In this document: positions 1-10,207 of the stretch, in pieces
How positions within the stretch are numbered: the first letter of the stretch is position 1
Layout of the letters: every line of letters begins with the position of its first letter
NCBI RefSeq assembly: GCF_024385575.1
Contig: NZ_JANFMV010000001.1
Location: 124,001 to 188,000, forward strand
Source: Rhizobium sp. NRK18
Lineage (GTDB): Bacteria > Pseudomonadota > Alphaproteobacteria > Rhizobiales > Rhizobiaceae
Direction of reading: 5' to 3'
DNA: 64,000 nt
Notes under the pieces: model-generated
The model's database searches: none
What the model saw: only the letters and a program-made list of their open reading frames with translations
What the model was told of the DNA's origin: nothing
Made by a program: the position numbers and the translations under genes

Positions 1-86
1 TCGGCAACCAGCAGATGCCCCTCGTGCGGCGGATTGAACGAGCCGCCGAACAGGCCGACCGCCATGCGCGGTTCCACGTGCGGCAT
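1..86 (-). CDS. nadD: NadD, nicotinate-nucleotide adenylyltransferase (N-terminal fragment)
   Basis: Only the first ~28 codons lie in the window; the gene runs off the left edge. Translated on the minus strand it gives the nucleotidyltransferase signature LFGGSFNPPHEGHLLVA, whose GSFNPPHxGH segment is the HxGH ATP-binding motif of NadD. The enzyme makes deamido-NAD from nicotinate mononucleotide and ATP in the cytoplasm. The ATG at 86 is chosen; a GTG at 122 upstream and an ATG at 65 are in frame and cannot be excluded. It follows proA by under 70 bases on the same strand, the usual rhizobial order obgE-proB-proA-nadD. Confidence 0.85.
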   Translation of the reverse strand, partial: MPHVEPRMAVGLFGGSFNPPHEGHLLVA

Positions 87-152
87 GATCAGGTGCCGTC
101 GTTCTATCGCTTCCGTCCCCACGTCGGCAGTTTCCCTTCGGTTGCGATCGGC

Positions 153-1427
153 TTACGGCCGCGTCTGGCCGCTGCCGCGGACACGATACTTGAACGAGGT
201 CAGCTGTTCGACCCCGACGGGGCCGCGGGCGTGCATCTTGCCCGTGGCGATGCCGATTTCCGCACCCATGCCGAATTCGCCGCCATCGGCGAATTGCGTG
301 GAGGCGTTGTGCAGCAGGATCGCCGAATCGATCTCGTTGAAGAAGCGTTCCACGGCGGCCTGATCCTCGGCAATGATCGCTTCGGTGTGGTGCGACGAAT
401 ACCTGTTGATGTGATTGATCGCGCCGGACACACCGTCGACGACGGCGACCGAAATGATCGCGTCGAGATATTCGGTCGACCAATCCTCTTCCGTCGCCGG
501 CTTGAAGGCCGGAAAGACCTTGAGCACGGTGGCGGAGGCGCGAATCTCGCAACCGGCCTCCGTCAATGCTTCCAGAAGCGGCATCAGATGCGTGCCGATG
601 GCGGCGCCGTCGACCAGAAGCGTTTCTGCGGAACCGCAAACGCCCGTCCGCCGCATCTTGGCGTTGACGACGATCTTCTTCGCCATCTCCAGATCCGCCG
701 AGGCGTCGACATAGATATGGCAGATGCCTTCCAGGTGGGCGAAGACGGGCACGCGGGCTTCGTTCTGGACGCGGGCGACAAGGCTTTTGCCGCCGCGCGG
801 AACGATGACGTCGATGGCACCGTCGAGACCGGTCAACATGGCGCCGACGGCGGCCCGATCATTGACCGGCACAAGCTGGATGGTGTGTTCCGGCAAACCT
901 GCCGCCTTCAGACCTGCGACCAGGCAGGCGTGGATCGCCCGCGACGACCGCAGTCCATCCGATCCACCGCGCAGGATCACCGCGTTGCCTGCCTTCAGGC
1001 AGAGCGCGCCGGCATCGGCCGTTACATTCGGGCGGCTTTCATAGATCACGCCGATCACGCCGAGCGGGGTGCGGACCCGCTCGATCTTCAGCCCGTTCGG
1101 CCGGTCCCAGGCGGCGATGACCTCTCCCACCGGATCCTTCAGCGCCGCAATCTCGCGGATGCCTTCCGCCATGGCGGTGACGCGCGCTTCCGTCAGTGTC
1201 AGGCGGTCGACGAACGAATCGGAGAGATCGTTCTTCAGGGCATTCTCCAGATCGACCGCATTGGCGGCGAGAATATCCTTGCTCGCGGCAACCAGCGCAT
1301 CGGCCATGGCGAAAAGCGCTTGGTTCTTCCGCTCCGTCGAGGCGATGGCGACCTTGCGCGATGCCGCCTTGGCATTGCGGCCGATCTCGCTCATCAGTGC
1401 ATCGATGCTGATCATGCCGTCAGACAT
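153..1427 (-). CDS. proA: ProA, gamma-glutamyl phosphate reductase
   Basis: A 424-residue aldehyde-dehydrogenase-fold enzyme that reduces gamma-glutamyl phosphate to glutamate semialdehyde with NADPH, the second step of proline synthesis. The sequence shows the cofactor-binding stretch [16 protein letters not shown] (about residues 142-157) and the catalytic cysteine in [11 protein letters not shown] (about C264). The length matches the family. Its ATG overlaps the end of proB by 8 bases, so the two are probably translationally coupled, and nadD follows directly. Nothing looks damaged. Confidence 0.97.
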   Translation of the reverse strand: MSDGMISIDALMSEIGRNAKAASRKVAIASTERKNQALFAMADALVAASKDILAANAVDLENALKNDLSDSFVDRLTLTEARVTAMAEGIREIAALKDPVGEVIAAWDRPNGLKIERVRTPLGVIGVIYESRPNVTADAGALCLKAGNAVILRGGSDGLRSSRAIHACLVAGLKAAGLPEHTIQLVPVNDRAAVGAMLTGLDGAIDVIVPRGGKSLVARVQNEARVPVFAHLEGICHIYVDASADLEMAKKIVVNAKMRRTGVCGSAETLLVDGAAIGTHLMPLLEALTEAGCEIRASATVLKVFPAFKPATEEDWSTEYLDAIISVAVVDGVSGAINHINRYSSHHTEAIIAEDQAAVERFFNEIDSAILLHNASTQFADGGEFGMGAEIGIATGKMHARGPVGVEQLTSFKYRVRGSGQTRP

Positions 1428-2589
1428 GGCTTGCGTCCTTCTCCCTGTCGCTCTTGCGCGTCGACGCAGCCGCCGTCATCACAAGATCGTCCCGGTGCAC
1501 CATGGCCGAGCGGCCGGCATATCCGAGTATCGCTTCAATTTCATTGGACTTGCGGCCGGTGATCTGGCGCGCTTCGCTGGCATCATAGCCGGCAAGTCCG
1601 CGGGCGATCTCTCGACCCGAGGGGCCGAAAATCGCAATCGTGTCGCCACGCTCAAACTGGCCGCTCACCAGCGTGACGCCGGCGGGCAGCAGGCTCTTGC
1701 CGGCGGAAAGCGCTCTTTCGGCGCCGGCATCGACATGCATTTCGCCGGCCGGCTGCAGCTTGCCCGCAATCCATGTCTTGCGGGCGGTCACCGGCGTGCC
1801 GGACGGCGCAAACCACGACGACCTGGCGCCCTTGTCGATTGCCGAGAGCGGATGGTCCATCTTGCCGGAGGCGATGATCATGGCACAGCCCGCGGACGTG
1901 GCGATCTTGCCGGCATCGATCTTGGTGCGCATGCCGCCACGCGACAGTTCCGACGCCGCGCCGCCGGCCATGGCCTCGATTTCGGGCGTAATTTCGGCAA
2001 TCGCCTCAAGGAATTTCGCGTCCGGATCGAGATGCGGCGGGGCGGTGTACAGCCCGTCGATATCGGACAGGAGAACGAGAAGATCGGCGCCGGTCATGGT
2101 GGCGACGCGGGCGGCGAGACGATCATTGTCGCCGTAGCGGATCTCGGTGGTGGCGACCGTGTCGTTCTCGTTGATGATCGGCACGGCGCCGAATTTCATC
2201 AGCTGACTGATCGTCGCGCGGCCGTTGAGATAGCGGCGGCGCTCCTCGGTATCGCCAAGCGTCAGCAGGATCTGGCCGGCGATGATCTCGTCGCGCGACA
2301 GCGCTTCCGACCAGGCGCGGGCGAGCGCGATCTGACCGACGGCGGCGGCCGCCTGGCTTTCCTCCAGCTTCAGCGTGCCGGAGGGGAGCTGCAGCACCGA
2401 CCGTCCCAGTGCGATGGCGCCAGACGAGACGACAAGCACGTCGGTTCCCGCAGCCTTCAGTGCGGCAATATCTGTGCAGACGCTGTCGAGCCAAGCTTTC
2501 TTAAGCCCAGACTTACGGTCGACAAGTAGGGCGGAGCCGATCTTGACGACGATGCGCTTGTAGGCGGAAAGCGGCTGGCGCGATTGCAT
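1420..2589 (-). CDS. proB: ProB, glutamate 5-kinase
   Basis: A 389-residue enzyme that phosphorylates glutamate at the gamma carboxylate, the committed and proline-inhibited step of proline synthesis. The N-terminal amino-acid-kinase domain begins [15 protein letters not shown] and carries the [17 protein letters not shown] and [10 protein letters not shown] segments. A C-terminal PUA domain (about residues 285-370) is present, as in the long form of the enzyme. The reading frame extends 11 codons upstream, but the ATG at 2589 is chosen because it falls one base after the obgE stop and yields the standard N-terminus [12 protein letters not shown]. Confidence 0.96.
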   Translation of the reverse strand: MQSRQPLSAYKRIVVKIGSALLVDRKSGLKKAWLDSVCTDIAALKAAGTDVLVVSSGAIALGRSVLQLPSGTLKLEESQAAAAVGQIALARAWSEALSRDEIIAGQILLTLGDTEERRRYLNGRATISQLMKFGAVPIINENDTVATTEIRYGDNDRLAARVATMTGADLLVLLSDIDGLYTAPPHLDPDAKFLEAIAEITPEIEAMAGGAASELSRGGMRTKIDAGKIATSAGCAMIIASGKMDHPLSAIDKGARSSWFAPSGTPVTARKTWIAGKLQPAGEMHVDAGAERALSAGKSLLPAGVTLVSGQFERGDTIAIFGPSGREIARGLAGYDASEARQITGRKSNEIEAILGYAGRSAMVHRDDLVMTAAASTRKSDREKDASHV

Positions 2590-2590
2590 G

Positions 2591-3745
<1,155 letters not shown>

Positions 3746-3754
3746 TCACAGGAA

Positions 3755-3813
3755 GGGCCGCAAGGCCCGTCCGGGACATGACGACCGGGCGCCACTGGGG
3801 TCAGCGGCGCCCG
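3755..3813 (-). terminator. Two GC-rich hairpins between the acetyltransferase gene and obgE
   Basis: Two inverted repeats lie downstream of the minus-strand acetyltransferase: CGGGCGCC (3786-3793) with GGCGCCCG (3806-3813), and GGGCC (3755-3759) with GGCCC (3764-3768) around a four-base loop. On the minus strand the second is followed by TTCCTGTG rather than a clean T-run. They probably end the acetyltransferase transcript, but a weak intrinsic or Rho-assisted site is as likely as a strong one. Confidence 0.4.
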
Positions 3814-3822
3814 ATCGGGATA

Positions 3823-4398
3823 TCAAAGCGGCATGTAGCTGCCGAAGGTCAGCTCCGTGGTGATCACGGTCACCGTTTCGCTGCGCGAAGCGCACCAGAC
3901 CTGCCTGCAGCCGGTGACTGCGAAGCCGATCTTCTCCTGTATGGCCAGCGACGCCGCGTTGTCGGCAACCGCGCCAGAATGCAGCGTTTCCGCCAGCATC
4001 GCGCCGAAGAAGCGTTCCCCGACGGCGCTTGCCGCCTCGCTCATCAGTCCCTGGCCCCAGTGGGGCCTCGCCAGCCAGTAGCCGAGATGCCATTCGCCCT
4101 CGCGGTTCTCGATCGAGATCACCCCGATCAAGGGTCCGCCGTCACGGGTGATGGCAAAGCACCAGCCTTCCGCTTCACCCGTTTGCCAGCGACCCAGCCA
4201 TTCCTCCGCATCCTCGCGGTAGTAGGGTTGCGGAACGGGCGGCAGCATCTTCGCCACCTGATGGTCGTTGAGGCCGAGGGCGATCGCCTCGACGTCCGCC
4301 GCCGTCACCGGTCGCAGGATCAGGCTCTGCGTGCGGATCTCGGGCTGGCGGGCAAACGAGATGCGGGCGATGTGCAGTTCTCTTGCGATCGCGTTCAT
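3823..4398 (-). CDS. GNAT family N-acetyltransferase (RimJ/RimL type)
   Basis: A 191-residue acetyl-CoA-dependent N-acetyltransferase. The fold is visible as SLILRPVTAADVEAIA (first strand), HLGYWLARPHWGQGLMSEA (strand 4 and the acetyl-CoA pyrophosphate loop, variant of Q/RxxGxG/A) and NAASLAIQEKIGF near the end. The substrate cannot be deduced. The ATG at 4398 overlaps the stop of the upstream acetyltransferase in an ATGA, so the pair is coupled; the frame is open further upstream but only by overlap with the neighbour. The two probably arose by duplication. Confidence 0.85.
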   Translation of the reverse strand: MNAIARELHIARISFARQPEIRTQSLILRPVTAADVEAIALGLNDHQVAKMLPPVPQPYYREDAEEWLGRWQTGEAEGWCFAITRDGGPLIGVISIENREGEWHLGYWLARPHWGQGLMSEAASAVGERFFGAMLAETLHSGAVADNAASLAIQEKIGFAVTGCRQVWCASRSETVTVITTELTFGSYMPL

Positions 4399-5033
4399 CG
4401 TCCGTCCCTCCAGCTCTTCAAGGACAGCCAGGTCTTGCGGTCGAGCCGGAACCATTCGACCGGCATCATGCCGCCGACGGCCAGGCACGGGATCATGCCG
4501 GAGCCCTGGAACTGGAAGCCGCACTTCTGAATGACCCGGCGCGAGGCGACGTTGACGACCCGGCAGCGCGCATCGATGGCGTCGATGTCGCGGGTGCGGA
4601 ACGCCATGTCGATCAGCGCATGGGCCGCCTCGGTGGCATAGCCCCTGTTCCAGTGCTGCTCGCCGATCCAGTAGCCGATCTCGACGATGCCGGCATCTTC
4701 CATGTCCGGTTCTATGCCGCAGCAGCCGAGGAATTCACCATTGGCGGCTTTCGTAATGGCATAGACGCATTTGCCAATCACGCCATTGTCCTTCGCACGT
4801 CGGACGAAGTCATTGGCATCGTTGACCGTGTAGGGATGGGGCATGCGCGACACCATGGTCGCGACTGCGGCGTTGTTGGCGAGATGGGCAAGGGCGTCAA
4901 TGTCGTCTTCGTGGGGGGCGCGCAGAACCAGGCGCTCCGATAACAAGACGGGGCAATCGCTTCTTAACCTGTCCGGCCTTAACCGGCTTTCGGGAGACCG
5001 CGATTGGCCCTCCCTCAACAATTCTTCCTGCAT
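4395..5033 (-). CDS. GNAT family N-acetyltransferase
   Basis: A 212-residue GNAT protein with the RimJ/RimL-like pattern: SERLVLRAPHEDDIDALAHL at the start of the fold, IVEIGYWIGEQHWNRGYATEA for the acetyl-CoA site, and NVASRRVIQKCGFQ towards the end. It shares this layout with the gene downstream and overlaps it by four bases. In related rhizobia two such genes lie between obgE and rpmA, so this is probably conserved backbone. The N-terminal ~28 residues lack fold features and may be over-extended. Confidence 0.85.
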   Translation of the reverse strand: MQEELLREGQSRSPESRLRPDRLRSDCPVLLSERLVLRAPHEDDIDALAHLANNAAVATMVSRMPHPYTVNDANDFVRRAKDNGVIGKCVYAITKAANGEFLGCCGIEPDMEDAGIVEIGYWIGEQHWNRGYATEAAHALIDMAFRTRDIDAIDARCRVVNVASRRVIQKCGFQFQGSGMIPCLAVGGMMPVEWFRLDRKTWLSLKSWRDGR

Positions 5034-5061
5034 GGTTCAGTCCTCCTTGGAGCAAAAGATA

Positions 5062-5096
5062 AAGGGGAGTTGGGTGGCGCCCCATCTCCCCTTTTG
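5062..5096 (-). terminator. Intrinsic terminator after rpmA
   Basis: A 14-bp stem with one mismatch (5062-5075 pairing 5082-5096), loop of about six bases. On the minus strand the stem GGGGAG...CTCCCC is followed by TTTATCTTTT. It sits 65 bases past the rpmA stop and just before the acetyltransferase start, separating the ribosomal protein transcript from the next operon. Confidence 0.7.
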
Positions 5097-5161
5097 ATCT
5101 TGGCCTGAACCTTGCAGTCAGCCGGGTCGATGCGACGCCGGCTGTTTAGAGAGCGACCGGC

Positions 5162-5434
5162 TTACTCTGCTGCTTCCGCCGTTTTCGGCATTACGGACAC
5201 GTATACGCGGCCGTTGGCCTTCGTGCGGAAGGACACGTTACCCTCGGTAAGCGCGAAAATCGTGTGGTCCTTGCCGAGGCCGACATTGGCGCCCGGATGC
5301 CACTTCGTGCCGCGCTGACGGACGAGGATGTTGCCTGCTGCGACGGTCTCGCCGCCGAACTTCTTCACGCCAAGGCGCTTGGATTCAGAATCGCGACCGT
5401 TGCGCGAGGAACCGCCAGCTTTTTTGTGTGCCAT
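5162..5434 (-). CDS. rpmA: Ribosomal protein bL27
   Basis: A 90-residue protein starting [19 protein letters not shown], the invariant bL27 N-terminus that reaches the peptidyl-transferase centre, followed by [20 protein letters not shown] and [16 protein letters not shown]. The length is normal. It follows rplU by 31 bases in the usual rplU-rpmA pair, with an AGGAG ribosome binding site just upstream. Confidence 0.98.
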   Translation of the reverse strand: MAHKKAGGSSRNGRDSESKRLGVKKFGGETVAAGNILVRQRGTKWHPGANVGLGKDHTIFALTEGNVSFRTKANGRVYVSVMPKTAEAAE

Positions 5435-5465
5435 TGGAGTTCTCCTTTAAACCTTGTCCGTTGTC

Positions 5466-5783
5466 TTACTTGCCGGCCACGATGTCCGTGATACGGACGA
5501 CCGTGTGGTGCTGGCGATGGCCGCGCGAACGCTTAGAGTTCTGGCGGCGACGCTTCTTGAAGGCAATGACCTTCTTGCCGCGGTTGTGCTCGACAACTTC
5601 AGCCTTGACGGCTGCGCCGGCAACGAAGGGAGCGCCGAACTTGGCATCGGCGCCAACGCCGACAACGAGGACTTCGGTGAATTCAACAGTAGCACCGGCG
5701 TCTGCTTCAAGCTTTTCGATGGTCAGCACGTCGTTTGCTGCCACGCGGTACTGCTTGCCGCCGGTTTTGATGACTGCGAACAT
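5466..5783 (-). CDS. rplU: Ribosomal protein bL21
   Basis: A 105-residue protein with the bL21 start [20 protein letters not shown] and the basic [18 protein letters not shown] segment that contacts 23S rRNA. The length is normal. It leads the rplU-rpmA transcript. Confidence 0.98.
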   Translation of the reverse strand: MFAVIKTGGKQYRVAANDVLTIEKLEADAGATVEFTEVLVVGVGADAKFGAPFVAGAAVKAEVVEHNRGKKVIAFKKRRRQNSKRSRGHRQHHTVVRITDIVAGK

Positions 5784-6091
5784 TTTTTATCCTTTCATGT
5801 TCGTTCCGGCTCTCTCCGGGAAATCGCCCGGGTGGCCGTCTTTTTGTCAGTCGGTGTTTAGCAGCGATTTCAAGAGGTTGAGGTCTCGAACCCGGTCTGC
5901 CGGTGAAGCTTTGCACGCTTGCAAAGAATTGGTGGGCCTTTTACGGGCTTTTCCAGTCGGTGTGGCTGATACGTGAGAAGCCAAAATCTGTCAAGGCGAC
6001 ATCCCCTGAAACATTTGATTTTCGCCCTTGCCAGCCAGAATTTTCATCGCTATGAGACACCCCGCGCAAATCAAGCGCCGACCAGTTATGC
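5784..6091. other. Intergenic leader between rplU and tRNA-Ser
   Basis: About 300 bases without a convincing gene. The left part is the 5' leader and promoter region of the rplU transcript on the minus strand; the right part carries the promoter of the plus-strand tRNA. I see no clear hairpin or conserved motif beyond that. Confidence 0.5.
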
Positions 6092-6184
<93 letters not shown>

Positions 6185-6312
6185 GTGTTTGTTTTATGCA
6201 AAATTTTCAATAACTTAATACCAACTCGACACGATACACCCGCAAATTGCCCCACATTCTATTGGCAATGTATCGCCTTTTGTTGTGTTGCCAGCCCGGC
6301 AAATTTGAGCAG

Positions 6313-7434
6313 CTAGTAATCGATTCTGTCCCTTAAGATCGGTCCTCGCCATTCATCCAGATATATGGAACCATATTGAGTGAAAGCTTGGGGATGACGC
6401 CGAAAATGCGCGATTAAACTGTCAGCAATATCGTCATACATGCGGGTGACAGAGTCGGCTTCCTTCATGATCGAGTTGGTCTCCGCGGGGGCAAGGGCGA
6501 CCAATTTTCGATATCGGGTCACAGTGCTGGGGTGGGAATTTATCTCGAGGAAAGATGGGTCTATTACCGCAGCGACCGTTTCGAAAACGTATAACGCCAA
6601 TAGAAAACTTGTTCCGCCTACGAAAAGATTGTCTCTAACGCGGTTCTCTTCGACAGCTGAAATGGAATAGGAGTCAGCATCGAACTCTTGCGTGTGTCGA
6701 CGCAGGTATCCGGTCCACTCACCCGGATCATCGCCATCACAAAAACGCATTGAGGAACACGCGTACAAGGTATCCTCGGCGTCGTGGTCCAAAATATGGT
6801 GGGCATACTCGTGCCCAATTATAAATTTCATCTGCCAAGATACTAAGCGCTCTATTTGATCGTTAATCGAATCAGGCACAATGCCTCTGGGGTCAAGGTC
6901 GAAATCCAACGACTCGCTTAGTAGAAGTGTTCTAATTGCGATCATTATTGCGGAGTTTCGTACGCCTTGCGGTATTTTTTCATCAAATGAAATTGTACCT
7001 AAATTCATGAAGTAAAGGAAATATCGTAATACCTCAGAAACAATTATAACCTTTCCGTTGTCGACCTTGAGGCACATGGCTTCATAATTGTTCGTCAATA
7101 TATAACGGCATGGAATATCCTCACATATTAATTTTTCAAATTCGGGAAGGTAGGAAATATATTCATCAAAGTCCTTTCTGTGTTCATCTGTCAATAACGT
7201 GTTGGAACCTCGCGATCTCGCACGCGCAAGCATTACTCTATAGATCCTGGTATGATTAGTGATCGCGTCGGCTTGTATCCTTAGCAGTTCATCCTCTGCT
7301 GTTCTGGGATTCACAATGCGTGGGAACTCTTCACGGCTGGAGGCCAGCCGATAGAATATATTGGTATCGATCTGGTTTGGGAAATATTCCATAGCGCTAT
7401 GCTTGTAATTGGATGACAGTGACATACTGAACAT
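6313..7434 (-). CDS. HExxH metallopeptidase-like protein (M48-like motifs)
   Basis: A 373-residue protein. It has a zinc-binding motif at residues 208-212 (IIGHEYAHHILDHD), then QEFDADSY (about 249-256), which resembles the Glu-x-x-x-Asp third-ligand helix of M48 peptidases. An SHPSTVTRYRKL segment follows, like the HP-S-R element of the same clan. There is no signal peptide, and only one weak hydrophobic stretch (SFLLALYVFETVAAVI), so a cytoplasmic protease seems likely. The substrate is unknown. It is AT-rich, stands alone on the minus strand at the left edge of the island, and has no close partner. Confidence 0.6.
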   Translation of the reverse strand: MFSMSLSSNYKHSAMEYFPNQIDTNIFYRLASSREEFPRIVNPRTAEDELLRIQADAITNHTRIYRVMLARARSRGSNTLLTDEHRKDFDEYISYLPEFEKLICEDIPCRYILTNNYEAMCLKVDNGKVIIVSEVLRYFLYFMNLGTISFDEKIPQGVRNSAIMIAIRTLLLSESLDFDLDPRGIVPDSINDQIERLVSWQMKFIIGHEYAHHILDHDAEDTLYACSSMRFCDGDDPGEWTGYLRRHTQEFDADSYSISAVEENRVRDNLFVGGTSFLLALYVFETVAAVIDPSFLEINSHPSTVTRYRKLVALAPAETNSIMKEADSVTRMYDDIADSLIAHFRRHPQAFTQYGSIYLDEWRGPILRDRIDY

Positions 7435-7667
7435 AGGTCAAAATGCATACGGAATGCAGCCAAGTCTTCCACGCAATTCGAATGCGCGGATCACGGTATT
7501 CACATGTCATCGTGGTTCCTTCTCCGCCGAATTGGTGGGTTTGTCATTGGCCGAATTGGCTTTCATCATGGAATTCCCCCTCGCGCGGCCGTGATGCACA
7601 TTCACGAGTACGAACATTCGATGCCAAGATAGGTCTTAGGCGATACAATCGCCACTATGCGAGATGC

Positions 7668-9074
7668 CTATTCGTCAGCGGACATTTTCGGAGACGCGGT
7701 GATCGAAACGAGAACGATTAAGTTGCCAGCGATATCGATATCCGAAGCCACCCCCGCTGCGGACTTAAGTTCTTTCGAACCCGGCAGATTAAAGGACCGA
7801 TCCAATAACAGGCCACCTTCGCTATTACGCGCTTGACCAAAGCCGAGTTCAATTTCCCCAGACCGATCTATTGCCACGATTGCCACATTATCCTTCGCTG
7901 CGCCGACAAGATAAATACGCCCATTCTTGGCAACCGAAAAGTCTTTGAAATGCGGATAAGCTGGGGAGTTCCTGCGAGATGCGAATTCCAAAATTCGGCG
8001 ACCATCTCCGCTGAACGACGCGTCCAGTGTGCCGTCTGCTTTCAACACAGCAACTGCAGGAAACGTTTGAATTTCATGGGGATTTGATCTGTTCTGAACG
8101 CTTAATAGGCCAAGGAAATAAATCTTCCCGTTCGCAAACTTAACTTTGATAGCCTCTGGGCTCTGCTCCCCAAAATCAAAACTCACGACACCTTTAGCGC
8201 CGAACGTCTCATCTATTCCGTCGCCGCTGGCATTCAATCTCGCAATAAACAGCCGCCGGCCAATCGTCTGTCTCGTATGACCATAGACATATAAATGGTC
8301 ATCTTCGCCAACAGTAACCCCCACGGGCACAACCCCGTCGATCCCCACTTGAATTTCAACAGTTCGCTCAATTCCATCGGGCGATATCGAAAATAGCAAA
8401 ATGGAACTACCACCGTCCACTAATCCAGGACGGGAGATGTAGGCTATACCATTTGGACTTAATGAACCCATGTTCCCTAAGTGCTCGTCTGTAAGAGTAC
8501 CAACCCCTTCCACACTGAATGTGTGGTCGGTTGAACCTGTTTCGAGTAATCGCTGAACGAAAACGCCCGGATTTGGTTGGTTGCCATTCTCGCGAAGCTC
8601 GCCAAAAAGATGCAGGCGCCGAGAGGTGTCAAGGATTGATCCAGTAATATCTGTGGGGTGCCAAAGCAGCGAATAAGGCGGCCCAGAGTCGATTGACCCC
8701 CATCCTTTGCCAAGTAGATCATTAGCCAGCCTGTCAAATTCAAGGGAGTACTTCACTAAACCAATTGTATTATTTCCTGAATTGCTGCAGATCGCGGTCA
8801 TATAAACTGATTTTCCAGAACTGGGACCTCCATCTTCCGCATAAGTTAGTGTTCTCGGACTACACTTCTTGCTGATAACATCTGAAAGCACATAACCCTT
8901 TCCCTGCTCGGATCTATTGAATCCATCTACCGCCTCTCCAGCTGGTGAATACAGCGCTAAGCCAATTAATTGAAGTTCATCTGCATTCGTGTCAGTAGCT
9001 AACGCATGCGAGCATCCACAATGCACGAATGTCAGAACCGCTATGAAACCGATAAATGATTTTATGGCCAACAT
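7668..9074 (-). CDS. Secreted delta-60 repeat (beta-propeller-like) protein
   Basis: A 468-residue protein with a Sec signal peptide (hydrophobic core FIGFIAVLTFV, probable cleavage after HALA near residue 26). Repeated segments of about 55-60 residues carry the delta-60 pattern, for example GIDETFGAKGVVSFDF and TLDASFSGDGRRILEF, each followed by short strands such as NGRIYLVGAA. Such repeats usually build extracellular beta-propellers. No enzymatic motif is seen. Base composition is AT-rich like the neighbour. Its role and ligand are unknown. Confidence 0.6.
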   Translation of the reverse strand: MLAIKSFIGFIAVLTFVHCGCSHALATDTNADELQLIGLALYSPAGEAVDGFNRSEQGKGYVLSDVISKKCSPRTLTYAEDGGPSSGKSVYMTAICSNSGNNTIGLVKYSLEFDRLANDLLGKGWGSIDSGPPYSLLWHPTDITGSILDTSRRLHLFGELRENGNQPNPGVFVQRLLETGSTDHTFSVEGVGTLTDEHLGNMGSLSPNGIAYISRPGLVDGGSSILLFSISPDGIERTVEIQVGIDGVVPVGVTVGEDDHLYVYGHTRQTIGRRLFIARLNASGDGIDETFGAKGVVSFDFGEQSPEAIKVKFANGKIYFLGLLSVQNRSNPHEIQTFPAVAVLKADGTLDASFSGDGRRILEFASRRNSPAYPHFKDFSVAKNGRIYLVGAAKDNVAIVAIDRSGEIELGFGQARNSEGGLLLDRSFNLPGSKELKSAAGVASDIDIAGNLIVLVSITASPKMSADE

Positions 9075-9350
9075 GTCGCGAGTTTTCCCCCATCATTTCT
9101 TGGGAAAACTTTAGGTTCATTACCGCCCAAGGACAACCCTGAGTCTCGGAGCTGCAGCATAGCGGCAGATAGAGATGACTAATATTTGATTGGGAGCGCG
9201 CTCATAGAAAAATTTGAAGCACATAAGTTGCGCACTCGCTTCAACAGATTTCGCTTTTATAGCTAAGCTGCTGAGATAGGCGTTTTATCAGCGTTTCTGC
9301 GTCTTTTTGCAGATGGATTGTCGACGCTATCTATAAAAGCGGATTCGCAA

Positions 9351-9920
9351 CTAAGGCGGAGGGTCGCGATCGGAGCCGTTGTGGGATATGATGCGATGGA
9401 CCTGCATGCGTGAGCATCCGAGTGATGCCGAAATTGCCGAAGGTCCCAATCCATCAGCATGCAGGCGGCGAACCGCTTCCCGGTCAATTCTTTGCCTGCC
9501 GCCCGTGTAAACGCCCTGTGCCTTGGCTTTGGCAATTCCTTCCCGCTGCCGCTCCTTGATGAATCGGCGCTCCATCTGCGCGACCATACCCAGCACAGTG
9601 AGGACCATCTGTCCCATCTCGCCGCGGGTGGTGACGTGAGGATCAAGCACTGTCACGAATGCGCCGCGCTGCTCGCAATCATGGATGATGTTGAGGACGT
9701 CTCGGGTATCACGTCCGAGTCGATCAAGGCGGGCGACGACCAATTCATCGCCGGGGCGCAGAAACTCGATAACCGTCGCCAGTTCGTTGCGGCCATCGCG
9801 AGAGCCGCCCGACACCTTTTCCGATCGGATGATCTCGCATCCCTCGGCCTTCAGCTTGGCGGTTTGAATTTCCAAGTCTTGGTCAATCGTGCTGACGCGT
9901 GCGTAACCTATTCGAGCCAT
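9351..9920 (-). CDS. Serine recombinase (resolvase/invertase family)
   Basis: A 189-residue small serine recombinase. The catalytic domain starts MARIGYARVSTIDQDLEIQ with the nucleophilic serine at residue 10. It continues with VVARLDRLGRDTRDV (the paired catalytic arginines) and the long E-helix MVAQMERRFIKERQREGI. A C-terminal helix-turn-helix (AISASLGCSRMQVHRII) completes it. It could resolve or invert DNA. No transposase accompanies it, so it may be cargo or a remnant of a transposon. Direct repeats upstream of its start (10005-10041) could be part of its site. Confidence 0.88.
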   Translation of the reverse strand: MARIGYARVSTIDQDLEIQTAKLKAEGCEIIRSEKVSGGSRDGRNELATVIEFLRPGDELVVARLDRLGRDTRDVLNIIHDCEQRGAFVTVLDPHVTTRGEMGQMVLTVLGMVAQMERRFIKERQREGIAKAKAQGVYTGGRQRIDREAVRRLHADGLGPSAISASLGCSRMQVHRIISHNGSDRDPPP

Positions 9921-10004
9921 GTGTCACCTCAGGGTTTAGGCCTAAGGCTACCCTGTCACAAATAGCCGGTGTCAACCCAGATGTTACATGGCGCTGGCCA
10001 CGGC

Positions 10005-10041
10005 ATGTGACGTATCGGTAGGGTATACCTTGATGTGACGT
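10005..10041. repeat. Paired 9-bp direct repeats upstream of the serine recombinase
   Basis: ATGTGACGT occurs at 10005-10013 and again at 10033-10041, 28 bases apart, in the ~290-base gap between the recombinase and the GHKL gene. An AGGGT/ACCCT inverted pair around TAGGCCTA lies just upstream of the recombinase start, near 9930-9955. These may be parts of a resolution site or of an operator; the evidence is only positional. Confidence 0.3.
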
Positions 10042-10207
10042 GATAACTTTGGGGTCGGCAGCGGAACTGCGACATAAGATTGACGAATGTAGCTGACATG
10101 ATTCCAACAACGCCGAGGTGGCCGGGCCAAAGTCGGTCATTGGCCTGCCCCACCGCACTAGGGCAAGTTAAGATATTGATTGTTCGAGTTTTCAGAGAAC
10201 AAGCGAA

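Noticed and set aside
15..1562. 515-codon open frame on the plus strand
   Set aside because: Antisense to proA; low-quality composition.
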